Origin: Lachnoclostridium sp. UBA1308
GTDB taxonomy: Bacteria; Bacillota; Clostridia; Lachnospirales; Lachnospiraceae
Reading direction: 5' to 3'
Assembly (NCBI GenBank): GCA_002307215.1
Contig: DBTU01000013.1
Coordinates: 1 to 58,250, forward strand
DNA length: 58,250 nucleotides
The first letter of the stretch is position 1. Each line of letters begins with the position of its first letter. Below, piece after piece: positions 16,430 to 25,674 of the stretch. The notes below the pieces were generated by a model. The model was not told the DNA's origin. It was given only the letters and a program-made list of their open reading frames with translations, and searched no databases. The translations under genes were made by a program, and so were the position numbers.

Positions 16430-17734
16430 TTATTTCGCTTTATCTTGTAAGGTTACGTAAAGATTTATTTCACTCGTTTTGCTACCGTTAATGCGCATTA
16501 TTTTGACATCGAGCTTATCACCCGGCTGATATTCGGAAATGACGTTATTGAAATTGCCGGAATCCAAAATGGGCAGCTGATCGATTTCAAGGATAATATC
16601 ACCCTTTTGTATTCCGGCATCAAATGCCGGTGAATCCGATAGTACATCATTTACATAAATACCGTTTCCGATATCATATTCTGTTTTAGCCGTATCCGTC
16701 ATATCCTGCATCTTAACTCCAAAGTAAAGGTGAGGTCCCTTGTTACCCATTACTTCGAGGATCGACTTCAGGCTGCTAATCCCGATCACCGTATTGATCT
16801 CCTCATTATTCTCTTCCTTTAGTGTTCTGGTAATCAGGCCAATAACCTTACCTTTCATATTAACAATAATACCATCACTATTTTCATTATCGGTAATGCT
16901 TGTATTAAATAATTCCAGATTATCATCTGTTATGCTGGCGATACTTCCCTTACTCGTTACAATACCAATTTCCATGGAATTCGAATAGCCATTTGGATTG
17001 CCAAGTGCTAGGATGGGACTTCCTACCGATACCGTATAGGATTCACCGAGCGTTGCCGGCTTCAGCGTACTCATATAATACTCGGGGATATCTTTAATTG
17101 CTACCGCAATCACTGCCAGATTAATTTCGCTTACATAATCTTGTAGAATGGCTTCCACCATCGTATCGTCCGATAATACAATCTTGATGCTATCGGCATC
17201 CTTCACCCTATCCAGACTTACCATAATCAATAGCTCTTTGGTGTTGTTATATACAATAACCCCGGTGGTTGATGTCTCTTTATCCACTGATTTGCCGAAC
17301 CAATCCTCGACAGAAAACGAACTGGATATCTCAACGATTGATCCGCTAAACTCATGTGCTGCTTTTCTTATATCATCATTCATACTCAAATAGTCATCAA
17401 TATCAGCTGCAATGGACTGCTCCACAATTACCGGAGTCGGTTCGGCAGTATCCGGTGTGACCACCGGTGTATTTGTATCCTCCACATCGGGTTCCTGCGG
17501 ATATTCTGTAGGAAAACAGACCGGTGTAATTGGTTCTTCCTCATGTTGAAGATATTTACTTAGCTTCGGTTCCAGAATGACAAAGGTTAACGCTGCCGTC
17601 GCACCGAATAAGATAGCAAACCCCACGTTGGTAATCGTGGGAAATAAAAATCTCTTTATTTTCTTGCGCTTTTTCTCAATCACTTGCTCTTTGATAAACT
17701 CATATTCCTTATTGTCCTTATCGTTCTCAGACAT
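16430..17734 (-). CDS. Membrane-anchored HtrA-like protein with degenerate protease domain and PDZ domain, 434 aa
   Basis: Architecture is that of a Gram-positive HtrA: cytoplasmic Lys-rich N-terminus, one transmembrane helix (about 30-52), a Pro/Glu-rich linker, a trypsin-like domain (about 115-325) and a C-terminal PDZ domain (about 335-430, with GIYVNDVLSDSPAFDAGIQKGD). The catalytic sites are altered. The usual TNNHV box reads MVSLDRV, so the histidine is absent; TDLAV reads EINLAV, so the aspartate is Asn; GNSGG reads ENSDG, keeping only the serine. It is therefore probably a non-proteolytic sensor, chaperone or scaffold. Monocistronic, followed by a terminator. Confidence 0.88.
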   Translation of the reverse strand: MSENDKDNKEYEFIKEQVIEKKRKKIKRFLFPTITNVGFAILFGATAALTFVILEPKLSKYLQHEEEPITPVCFPTEYPQEPDVEDTNTPVVTPDTAEPTPVIVEQSIAADIDDYLSMNDDIRKAAHEFSGSIVEISSSFSVEDWFGKSVDKETSTTGVIVYNNTKELLIMVSLDRVKDADSIKIVLSDDTMVEAILQDYVSEINLAVIAVAIKDIPEYYMSTLKPATLGESYTVSVGSPILALGNPNGYSNSMEIGIVTSKGSIASITDDNLELFNTSITDNENSDGIIVNMKGKVIGLITRTLKEENNEEINTVIGISSLKSILEVMGNKGPHLYFGVKMQDMTDTAKTEYDIGNGIYVNDVLSDSPAFDAGIQKGDIILEIDQLPILDSGNFNNVISEYQPGDKLDVKIMRINGSKTSEINLYVTLQDKAK

Positions 17735-17963
17735 TCATATTTCTCCTTATAGAAGACAGTTTTAAGCAAAGTTCTGGGGTGATGCATAACTATTATTTTA
17801 TCACCAAAATATGAACAGAATATGAATTTTTTGTAAACAAAGGAGGGCGGGGATATCGGTGGTTTGAACTTAATGCAATCATCCTCAAATAAGGGCGCAC
17901 CGGCAAAATACCCGAACACCCTCATTTTCATATTATATCTCTTTTACTTGTACTTGACTGTTA

Positions 17964-18803
17964 TTAACACCTATCATCCGGCTTTTTCCATTTATGGTGA
18001 CAATCATAATATTCATTAATGCTCTTATCAATATTTATCTCCGTATTCTTCTCAATATCAATATTAGTATTTTTCTCAATATTAGTATTTTTCTCAACGT
18101 TAGTATTTTTCTCAAAATTAATATTCTTATTTCCTATATCAATATCTGCGTTGTTCCCTATATCAACATCAATATCAACCTTATTACCTCTGCCTTTTCC
18201 TCTACCCATTATCAAGATACCGATTAGCAGCTTAATAATTACAGACAACAATGCAATAATGGTAATCAAAAATAAGAATAGTATAATGAATAATATGATA
18301 AAGGGTACTATTCCGAATGTCGCACATGGCGTTATAACCGGTAAAGCCAATGGATCAAACACGATAGCCACAAAGCTTACATCCGCCGGTTGATCGGGTG
18401 CAATATCCGGTGCTACCAAATCGATGTCATTATATCTTGAGTTATTATATTGGTAGAGATTAAAAGCATCATCACCCTGTACAATAACTGCATAAACAGG
18501 AAAATTACTGACCCATGCAAGCACCTTTGTAAAGTTATCACCAATCTCTGTTCCAACCGTAACAGCAAACGTATAAGGTCCTGTCGGATCGACAATTCCT
18601 GAGCTGTTAAAGGTCGCAATATGCGTTCCCTCCATTGCACTGTTCGGTATCTCATAATAGACATATCCGGCCGGTGGTGTATAATCCGCAGGATCCGAGG
18701 CATTGCCCGGATTAAGCAGAGGCGGTATACTGGCTGCATAAACGGTAGAAACGCTTATTACAGCGAATAATATACTACTGAGTATCGTTACAATTTTTTT
18801 CAT
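17964..18803 (-). CDS. Exported membrane protein with Asn/Glu/Lys repeat tail, 279 aa
   Basis: Function not recognised. A signal peptide (1-23, ending VYA-AS) is followed by an extracellular Pro/Thr-rich domain of about 140 residues, one long hydrophobic segment (about 165-200) and a cytoplasmic Gly/Arg-rich junction. Next comes an unusual tail of tandem EKNTN[V/I] six-residue units embedded in DIDIGN/NIDIEKN repeats. The tail ends with a His/Cys-rich C-terminus (YYDCHHKWKKPDDRC) that could bind metal. Repeats are visible in DNA at about 18030-18150 as 18-bp units. Downstream (17735-17963) I see no convincing gene. Confidence 0.75.
   Translation of the reverse strand: MKKIVTILSSILFAVISVSTVYAASIPPLLNPGNASDPADYTPPAGYVYYEIPNSAMEGTHIATFNSSGIVDPTGPYTFAVTVGTEIGDNFTKVLAWVSNFPVYAVIVQGDDAFNLYQYNNSRYNDIDLVAPDIAPDQPADVSFVAIVFDPLALPVITPCATFGIVPFIILFIILFLFLITIIALLSVIIKLLIGILIMGRGKGRGNKVDIDVDIGNNADIDIGNKNINFEKNTNVEKNTNIEKNTNIDIEKNTEINIDKSINEYYDCHHKWKKPDDRC
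18030..18150. repeat. Tandem 18-bp coding repeats (EKNTNI units)
   Basis: Copies of TTAGTATTTTTCTCAA with small variants follow each other in frame in the tail of the exported membrane protein. Such arrays can change copy number by slippage. Confidence 0.7.
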
Positions 18804-19047
18804 ATCAAGGCTCCCTTACTGTTTTACCGATATGCTTGCAGCTCATCATTTCGACATAGAGCCGCAGATTTTATCGATTTATATATAAATATGCAGTATA
18901 AAGATGTTTAGTTACATAGTCCGTCCGTTGAAAATAAGTAAATTTCGTTAATTAACTGTTTTATTTCTTAGTAATATACGGTAAAATAGTTTAGTAATGA
19001 TCCATTCTGACAATTATCGAAATGTAGTTATGAAAGGTTTGAACCCA

Positions 19048-21426
19048 ATGAATGAAAAAGCATTAAGAACCCTCGAATATAATAAAATTATTGATCTATT
19101 AGCTTCCCATGCAGCTACTACCTTTGGCAAGGAGCTCTGCACCCACCTGCCTGTATGTACCGATCTGAACACCATCCAAAGACTTCAAACCGAGACCAGC
19201 GATGCCCTCTCCCGTATTCTTCGAAGGGGCAGTATATCTTTTGGCGGTATCCATGATATAAGGTCTTCGATTATGCGCCTTGGAATCGGCTCCACTTTAG
19301 GTGCAGCTGAGCTTTTGCATATCAGCTCTGACCTTGATTCAACGCTTAGGGTGAAGGCTTACGGCGGTTATACCGGCAAGGATAGTGATACGATCAGTGA
19401 AGATTCCTTAACCGAATATTTTGCGGAACTTGAACCTCTTACCCCTCTGAACAATGAGATCAAACGCTGTATCATCTCTGAGGAAGAGATTGCGGACGAT
19501 GCCAGCCCTTCCCTTAAGACAGTAAGGCGCTCCATTCATAATACGAATGACCGAATTCGCAGTGAGCTCTCCTCCATCGTTAACTCCTCCCGCACCATGC
19601 TGCAGGAGACTATCATTACAATGAGAAACGGGCGCTATTGCCTCCCCGTCCGTTCAGAATTCAAGAACCAATTTCAGGGTATGATTCATGATCAATCCTC
19701 GACCGGCTCAACCTTATTTGTGGAACCGATGGCAATTGTCCGCTTGAACAATGAACTGAAGGAACTTTCTATACGGGAGCAGGAGGAGATCGAGAAGGTT
19801 TTAGCTGATTTGAGCAATCAAGCCGCTGAGTACTGTGAGCAACTGAAATATGATTTTAACACCTTATCCGAGCTGGATTTCATCTTCGCACGAGCAACCC
19901 TATCGAAACAAATGAAGGCCACTGAACCCATTTTCAATCAGATGGGCATTATAAGCATAAAGAAGGGACGCCATCCTTTGATTGATCCAAAGAAGGTAGT
20001 TCCGATTGATATAATGATTGGTAAAGACTTTAGTCTTTTGATTATTACCGGACCAAATACCGGAGGAAAGACGGTTTCCTTAAAGACTGTCGGTCTACTT
20101 ACCCTAATGGGACAGGCCGGTCTGCATATCCCTGCCTTTGACGGATCACAGCTTGCTGTCTTTGAAGAGGTTTATGCCGATATCGGAGATGAGCAAAGCA
20201 TCGAGCAGAGCCTCAGTACCTTTTCCTCGCATATGACGAATATCGTAACTATTTTAAATAAAGCGGATGAAAAGTCGCTGGTGCTTTTTGACGAATTAGG
20301 TGCCGGAACAGACCCGACCGAGGGAGCCGCTCTTGCCATGTCGATCCTTTCCTCTCTTCATAGAAGAAGCATCCGTGCCATGGCAACCACTCATTACAGT
20401 GAGCTTAAGATTTATGCATTATCCACGGAAGGAGTATCCAATGCCTCCTGTGAATTTGATGTTGAAACGCTAAGACCTACTTATCGATTAATAATCGGAA
20501 TTCCCGGTAAGAGTAATGCCTTTGCAATATCTTCTAAGCTTGGTCTTCCCGATTATATCATTGAAGATGCCAAGGAACGAATCGGTCATCAGGATAAAAG
20601 CTTTGAGGATTTAATCAGTGATCTTGAAGTCAACCGGGTTACAATCGAGAAGGAACAAAATGAACTCCTACGATACAAACAAGAAATTGAGCAGTTGAAG
20701 AAGAATCTGGCACAGAAGAATGAAGCTCTGGACGCAAATCGTGACCGTCTCCTAAGGGAAGCCAAAGAACAGGCAGGGCAAATTCTTCAAGAAGCCAAGG
20801 AATTTGCTGACTTAAGCATTCGCAAGTACAATAAGTGGATGCAGGAGGGCGGAAGCATAAAGGATATGGAAACTGAGCGAAATTCCTTAAGGGAGCGTCT
20901 CAGTGACAGCGACGTTGCACAGGCAAAACATAAACAGAAGCAAAATAAAAAAGTATCTGTTAGAGATCTTAAGGTAGGTGACTCTGTTCATGTCATCAAT
21001 TTAGGACTTAAAGGAACAATTAGTACACTTCCAAACGCCAAGGGAGATTTGTTCGTACAAATGGGTATTCTTCGTTCCCTAGTGAATATGAAGGATATCG
21101 AACTTCTCGATGAGGAAGTAATCACCGCACCGGGTTATAATAAGACCCAAAGTGGGAAGATACTAATGTCTAAATCCGCAACGATTCATCCGGAAATCAA
21201 TCTGATTGGTAAGATGGTCGATGAAGCACTTTCCGAACTTGATAAATATTTGGATGATGCTTATCTGGCCCGCCTACCACAGGTTACAATTATACACGGA
21301 AGAGGCACGGGTGCGTTAAAGAACGCTGTCCACGCCCACCTAAAGAAGTTAAAGTATGTGAAATCCTTTCGTGTCGGAGTATTTGGTGAAGGTGACCACG
21401 GTGTAACTATTGTTGAATTCAAATAA
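19048..21426 (+). CDS. mutS2: Endonuclease MutS2 / ribosome-collision factor, 792 aa
   Basis: MutS2 proteins act on branched DNA or, in Bacillus, split collided ribosomes for quality control. The MutS-type ATPase is visible as Walker A TGPNTGGKT and Walker B LVLFDELGAGTDPTE. A long coiled-coil (about 510-620) precedes a KOW-like region and a C-terminal Smr nuclease domain with HGRGTGAL. The start chosen is ATG 19048 (MNEKALRTLEYNKI), with AAAGG about 10 bases upstream; this gives the usual family length. The frame extends to 18997 without a ribosome binding site. Followed after 16 bp by a two-component system, probably in one operon. Confidence 0.95.
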   Translation: MNEKALRTLEYNKIIDLLASHAATTFGKELCTHLPVCTDLNTIQRLQTETSDALSRILRRGSISFGGIHDIRSSIMRLGIGSTLGAAELLHISSDLDSTLRVKAYGGYTGKDSDTISEDSLTEYFAELEPLTPLNNEIKRCIISEEEIADDASPSLKTVRRSIHNTNDRIRSELSSIVNSSRTMLQETIITMRNGRYCLPVRSEFKNQFQGMIHDQSSTGSTLFVEPMAIVRLNNELKELSIREQEEIEKVLADLSNQAAEYCEQLKYDFNTLSELDFIFARATLSKQMKATEPIFNQMGIISIKKGRHPLIDPKKVVPIDIMIGKDFSLLIITGPNTGGKTVSLKTVGLLTLMGQAGLHIPAFDGSQLAVFEEVYADIGDEQSIEQSLSTFSSHMTNIVTILNKADEKSLVLFDELGAGTDPTEGAALAMSILSSLHRRSIRAMATTHYSELKIYALSTEGVSNASCEFDVETLRPTYRLIIGIPGKSNAFAISSKLGLPDYIIEDAKERIGHQDKSFEDLISDLEVNRVTIEKEQNELLRYKQEIEQLKKNLAQKNEALDANRDRLLREAKEQAGQILQEAKEFADLSIRKYNKWMQEGGSIKDMETERNSLRERLSDSDVAQAKHKQKQNKKVSVRDLKVGDSVHVINLGLKGTISTLPNAKGDLFVQMGILRSLVNMKDIELLDEEVITAPGYNKTQSGKILMSKSATIHPEINLIGKMVDEALSELDKYLDDAYLARLPQVTIIHGRGTGALKNAVHAHLKKLKYVKSFRVGVFGEGDHGVTIVEFK

Positions 21427-21442
21427 TAGAAAGGAGTAAGTC

Positions 21443-22165
21443 ATGATAGCAAAACAAAAAATATTGATTGTAGATGACGATGTAAATATCGCAGAACTCA
21501 TTTCCTTATACCTGACCAAGGAATGCTTTGATACTATGATTGTAAATGACGGAGAAGCGGCAATTAAGCAATTTGCGGATTATCAACCAAATCTGGTACT
21601 GTTAGATCTGATGCTTCCCGGAATTGATGGATATGAAGTCTGTCGCAAGATTCGTAAAACTTCATCTGCCCCAATCATTATGCTTTCCGCAAAAGGTGAG
21701 ATATTTGATAAGGTTCTTGGCTTGGAGCTTGGTGCCGATGATTATATCATAAAGCCCTTTGATTCTAAGGAACTGGTTGCCAGAGTTCGTGCTGTCCTTC
21801 GCCGTTTTCAACCTGTATCCAATGAGACGACTGACTTACAACCCTTGCAAACCGGAGATTATGTATCCTATCCTGACCTTTTGATTAATGTGAGCAATTA
21901 CTCTGTACAGTATTTTGAAGAAATTGTCGAGATGCCGCCAAAGGAGCTGGAGCTGTTATATTTTCTTGCTTCCAATCCGAATCAAGTGTTTACCAGAGAA
22001 CAGCTTTTGGATCATATCTGGGGCTATGAGTATTTTGGAGATACCAGAACTGTGGATGTACATATTAAGCGTCTACGGGAAAAAATCAAGGATCATAGTG
22101 ACTGGAGCCTATCAACCGTATGGGGAATAGGCTACAAATTCGAAACGAAAGTTCAAAGAAAATAG
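21443..22165 (+). CDS. OmpR-family response regulator, 240 aa
   Basis: Receiver domain (1-120) with acidic pocket DDD at 11-13, phosphoacceptor D55 in LVLLDLMLPG and a switch lysine in IIKPFD. A winged-helix DNA-binding domain (about 140-240) contains the GYEYFGDTRTVDVHIKRLREK recognition region. AGAAAGGAG precedes the ATG. It lies 17 bp before the cognate kinase and 16 bp after mutS2. The signal and targets cannot be read from sequence. Confidence 0.93.
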   Translation: MIAKQKILIVDDDVNIAELISLYLTKECFDTMIVNDGEAAIKQFADYQPNLVLLDLMLPGIDGYEVCRKIRKTSSAPIIMLSAKGEIFDKVLGLELGADDYIIKPFDSKELVARVRAVLRRFQPVSNETTDLQPLQTGDYVSYPDLLINVSNYSVQYFEEIVEMPPKELELLYFLASNPNQVFTREQLLDHIWGYEYFGDTRTVDVHIKRLREKIKDHSDWSLSTVWGIGYKFETKVQRK

Positions 22166-22182
22166 AAGGGTCGGTGTAGACT

Positions 22183-23598
22183 ATGAAGAAGACTCTGTGG
22201 TCAAGACTGGTACTATGTCTTATCATTGCAAGCGGGTTTATGCTCTTGCTCCTAAATACATATGGTCTGGATCTTATGGAGAGCCGTCTGAAAAAAGAAA
22301 AAACCGATCAGATGATGAGAGAAGCCAACTTATTATCCTCAAAGTACATAGATAACTTTAGTGAGAATAAGATATCCCTCGAATATTTGATTCTTCAGTT
22401 AAAATCCATTGAAACATTTTTAGGCATTCGCGTTTGGCTTGTTGATGAGAAGGGCGTAATTTATGCTGACAGTTACGGCAATGCCGTACAAGTTAATGTG
22501 AACAAGCTTGATCCCAACCTGCTAAACGATAATTATATCTCTGATCAGAATATTTTTTCCGGTGTTTTTACGGAACCGATGTTCAGCTTTACTCGTAAGA
22601 TAATGTATGATTATAAGCTCAGCGGCTACATTATTTTGAATACTTCAATGAATAGTATTCATACTCAGGCTATTAGTTATTTTGACATCATTAATAACTG
22701 CTATCTGATGCTTCTTCCGTTGCTGTTCTTGCTATTCCTATATATTTATTATTTGACAGCAATTCCTCTCAAAAACCTTATCAAAGCGGCCAGGCAATAC
22801 TCCTCCGGCAATTATAACTATGCCTTAGTGTTGAAAGGCTTGAGTGAATACCGGGATCTTGGAGCTGCAATCTCTTATATGTCGGGTGAATTGGCGAATT
22901 TGGATGACTATCAGAAGAAGTTTGTCGCAAACATTTCCCATGACTTTCGCTCTCCCTTGACCTCCATTCGAGGCTATGCAGAAGCTATGAAAGATGGAAC
23001 CATTCCCTATGAAATGCAGGATAAATATCTGAATATCATACTGTTTGAGGCTGAGAGATTGACGAAGCTTACGAGTAATCTTCTGGAATTGAACCGTTTT
23101 GAGAATAAGGGCGCACTTCTTGACATTACTTCGTTTGATATTAATCAAGTCATTAAGAAAACAGCCGAAACCTTTGATGGCTCCTGCCGTATCAAAAAGA
23201 TAACACTCAATCTTGTCTTCTCCTCTAAGGAGCTTATCGTGGATGCAGACATGAGTAAAATCCAACGTGTCCTGTATAATTTGATAGATAATGCCATTAA
23301 ATTCAGCCATACGAATTCAAAAATCAGGGTGTCCGCGGAGGAAAAGGGCGATAAGATATTGGTATCTGTAAAAGACTACGGAATAGGCATACCAAAAGAT
23401 TCGATCAAGAAAGTCTGGGATCGTTTTTACAAGACGGACACTTCCCGTGGTAAGGACAAGAAAGGAACCGGTCTAGGTCTCTCCATCACCAAAGAAATCA
23501 TCCAAGCACACAATGAAAATATCAATGTAATCAGCACGGAAGGCGTTGGTACGGAATTCATCTTTACATTAAAAAAATCTGCTAAGGACGATAATTAA
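22183..23598 (+). CDS. Sensor histidine kinase, 471 aa
   Basis: Membrane kinase of the upstream regulator. An N-terminal transmembrane helix (about 8-28), an extracellular sensor domain of about 140 residues, and a second helix (about 170-195) lead into a HAMP-like segment. The H-box FVANISHDFRSPLTSIRGYAEAM (about 247-269) and the N, G1 and G2 boxes (NLIDNAIKFS, VKDYGIGIP, GTGLGLSI) are intact, so autophosphorylation is expected. The layout is that of PhoR/ResE-type kinases. Confidence 0.93.
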   Translation: MKKTLWSRLVLCLIIASGFMLLLLNTYGLDLMESRLKKEKTDQMMREANLLSSKYIDNFSENKISLEYLILQLKSIETFLGIRVWLVDEKGVIYADSYGNAVQVNVNKLDPNLLNDNYISDQNIFSGVFTEPMFSFTRKIMYDYKLSGYIILNTSMNSIHTQAISYFDIINNCYLMLLPLLFLLFLYIYYLTAIPLKNLIKAARQYSSGNYNYALVLKGLSEYRDLGAAISYMSGELANLDDYQKKFVANISHDFRSPLTSIRGYAEAMKDGTIPYEMQDKYLNIILFEAERLTKLTSNLLELNRFENKGALLDITSFDINQVIKKTAETFDGSCRIKKITLNLVFSSKELIVDADMSKIQRVLYNLIDNAIKFSHTNSKIRVSAEEKGDKILVSVKDYGIGIPKDSIKKVWDRFYKTDTSRGKDKKGTGLGLSITKEIIQAHNENINVISTEGVGTEFIFTLKKSAKDDN

Positions 23599-23676
23599 CA
23601 AATTACCATAAACATCCATAGGCTTTTCTCCGATAATAGATATGAGCAGAGAAGTTGCAGAAATGGAGGATGGTTT

Positions 23677-24600
23677 ATGAAAATTGAAAAGGTACAAAGT
23701 GATAACGTAACAATTAATATTTCAGGTAATAAGCAAAGTACAGGGGAAAGTCATACCTCCTCCGCCAAGAAAAGCAAAAATAGCAGTAATGTAATATTTG
23801 CCGGTGATCTGAATATAAAAGATGATATGGTCGAAAGCAAGAAACGACTCGCTGGTAGGAATGCACTAAAAACATTGATTGAACAGTATCAAAATGATAA
23901 AGGCCTTGATGGAAAAGTATTAGATATGAAAGAAAATCAGAGAAAGCTGCTTGCGGATGCAGACTTGGCTTCGAAGAATGTGAGAGATCTGAAATCCCTT
24001 AAGGTGGGACTGATGTCCTCTTATGGAGTATCGAAAGACAGTCAGGAACAGAAGGATCTTGATCTTTTGGAAAAAAGCATTTTTTCACCGGACAAAATGA
24101 CAGAGGATGATAATCAGCAACTTAAAAACATCGGACCTCTTACCGATTACCAAAAAGCTGCCCTCAAAAACGATTCTATGCAGAAGATTTTCCAGGAGCG
24201 GGTGGATAATGCCGCAAACGATATAATTAACATAAATCACTCAATTACCAGTATGGCCCTGGAACGGCTGAAAACGCACCCGATGATCGATGCACAGAAA
24301 GAAGCTGCACAAATAATCGAAGATGCCGGCAAAGAAGTAATCGGTATCTTACTGAAAGATGCAAAAGATAACGTAGATGAAACGGCTAAGAAAAACAAAG
24401 AAGAAGCAGTAAAGGAACAAGAAGAACAAGACAAAAAGGATGCTGCTTCCAAAGATACCGATGATGTTGATAATACAAGCCTTTCCATATCCGAACAGAC
24501 GAAACAGATTCAGAATGCCGATGAACTGAAACTCGTAGCCAGTAAGCAAAATCTGATCGAGGACGATATCAAGGGGCTCGTAGTTGATGAGGAAGCATAA
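23677..24600 (+). CDS. Hydrophilic coiled-coil protein of unknown function, 307 aa
   Basis: Not recognised. The first 40 residues are Ser/Thr/Asn-rich and probably disordered. The rest is helical with heptad-like patterns, and a Lys/Glu/Asp-rich segment (about 235-270) is almost entirely charged. There is no signal peptide or membrane segment. GGAGG lies 7 bases before the ATG. It follows the kinase by 78 bp and may share its promoter. Proteins with this look are seen as filament- or flagellum-associated hypotheticals in clostridia, but no role is shown here. Confidence 0.75.
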   Translation: MKIEKVQSDNVTINISGNKQSTGESHTSSAKKSKNSSNVIFAGDLNIKDDMVESKKRLAGRNALKTLIEQYQNDKGLDGKVLDMKENQRKLLADADLASKNVRDLKSLKVGLMSSYGVSKDSQEQKDLDLLEKSIFSPDKMTEDDNQQLKNIGPLTDYQKAALKNDSMQKIFQERVDNAANDIININHSITSMALERLKTHPMIDAQKEAAQIIEDAGKEVIGILLKDAKDNVDETAKKNKEEAVKEQEEQDKKDAASKDTDDVDNTSLSISEQTKQIQNADELKLVASKQNLIEDDIKGLVVDEEA

Positions 24601-24601
24601 A

Positions 24602-24715
24602 ATCAAAAATACAGGTGCGATAAAATGTTATGAAAAATGTGGCTTTGTTAAAACCGACGAGTATGTCCACCCAATGGGCTGGACCGGCTATCATATGGTC
24701 ATATCTAAAAATTAA
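24602..24715 (+). pseudogene. C-terminal remnant of a GNAT acetyltransferase
   Basis: The frame encodes a typical GNAT tail: IKNTGAIKCYEKCGF, then VKTDEYVHPMGWTGYHM and a stop at 24713-24715. The A-x-x-x-YEKCGF pattern is the acetyl-CoA-proximal end of the fold. No start codon, ribosome binding site or upstream domain precedes it; instead it abuts the stop of the coiled-coil gene in a different frame. It is a deletion remnant. Confidence 0.8.
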
Positions 24716-24737
24716 GGTAAAGCTCTTTCTATAAACA

Positions 24738-25023
24738 GGACAGCCACAGGCTTGCCATAGTATAAGGTTTATGAAATCTTTTGCTGAAATCGTAATTGTA
24801 CTTAGCAGATAGGACTTAGAATAATAAATGCACATAGAAAAAAGGAAAATCCGCCACGGATGGCGGATTTAGGTGCAGTGGACACGGAGGTCCATATACA
24901 CCGACCTGTAACATATCAAAACCTACAACTCATTTATTATTCTAAGTCCTATCTGCATAGTACAATCGATTTCCAAACAACGATTTCTACAAACCATATA
25001 CTACGGTAGGTCTGTGGCTGTCC
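24738..25023. repeat. 286-bp fold-back element (MITE-like or structured RNA)
   Basis: Two 93-bp arms (24738-24830 and 24931-25023) are imperfect inverted copies. The outer tips are the perfect 12-bp pair GGACAGCCACAG / CTGTGGCTGTCC. The inner 26 bp (24805-24830 and 24931-24956) are also perfect. The 100-bp loop contains a perfect hairpin, AAATCCGCC..GGCGGATTT, and a smaller TGGAC..GTCCA hairpin. It has no ORF. It could be a non-autonomous mobile element or encode a long structured RNA. No clear target duplication is seen. Confidence 0.75.
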
Positions 25024-25071
25024 GTTCCCAGCACTATGCTTTTTTCCTGCCATTGCTGTCCCGTTTCAGCC

Positions 25072-25569
25072 CTACGCTTCTTCCCAGCTGTGGTGGTGAA
25101 GTTTTCCCTCCAGCCTCATGCCCTCAAAGTTATTTTGTCTCATGGCCTCATAAAGAATGACCGCAACTGAATTTCCAAGATTGAGCGATCTGATATCACC
25201 CACCATCGGAATCCTGATGGTATTCTTCTTGTTCGCAAGTAAAAGCTCCTCAGGTATTCCTGCACTTTCCTTACCGAACATGATAAAGCAGTCCGGCTCA
25301 TACGCTACATGTGTATAGGAATGTTGCGCTTTCGTTGAGGCCATATATATTTTACAATTCGAATTCTTCTCAAGAAAATCTTGATAATTGTCATATATCG
25401 TTACATCAAGATCCTTCCAGTAATCAAGTCCTGCACGCCTTATTTCCTTTTCGTTAATACGAAAGCCCATCGGTTCAATCAAATGTAGCTTCGTACCGGT
25501 CGCAACGCAGGTTCTTCCTATATTACCGGTATTCGCGGGGATTTCCGGTTCTAAAAGCACGATGTTCAT
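25072..25569 (-). CDS. trmL: tRNA (cytidine(34)-2'-O)-methyltransferase TrmL-like, 165 aa
   Basis: SPOUT-family enzyme that methylates the ribose of the wobble base in some leucine tRNAs. The N-terminus MNIVLLEPEIPANTGNIGRT, the middle FGKESAGIP and the knot motif IRIPM..RSLNLGNSVAV are diagnostic. ATG 25569 is preceded by GGAG at 7 bases; the 22-codon upstream extension has no support. Length is normal (about 155-165 aa). Confidence 0.94.
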   Translation of the reverse strand: MNIVLLEPEIPANTGNIGRTCVATGTKLHLIEPMGFRINEKEIRRAGLDYWKDLDVTIYDNYQDFLEKNSNCKIYMASTKAQHSYTHVAYEPDCFIMFGKESAGIPEELLLANKKNTIRIPMVGDIRSLNLGNSVAVILYEAMRQNNFEGMRLEGKLHHHSWEEA

Positions 25570-25650
25570 AATTAATCTCCAAGCTGCCCACCGGCAGTAT
25601 ATCGTAATAATGTAATTGGATGATACGAAAAACACTACCTTAATGCAAAG

Positions 25651-25674
25651 AAAAAAGGTGACTTAATCACCTTT
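25651..25674 (-). terminator. Terminator overlapping the end of cheX
   Basis: AAGGTGA-TTAA-GTCACCTT followed by TTTTC on the minus strand. The stem includes the last two codons of cheX and the stop codon lies in the loop. Confidence 0.8.

Noticed and set aside
17680..17931. 83-codon minus-strand frame before the HtrA-like gene
   Set aside because: It overlaps the start of the HtrA-like gene in another frame, with no recognisable domain or start signal.
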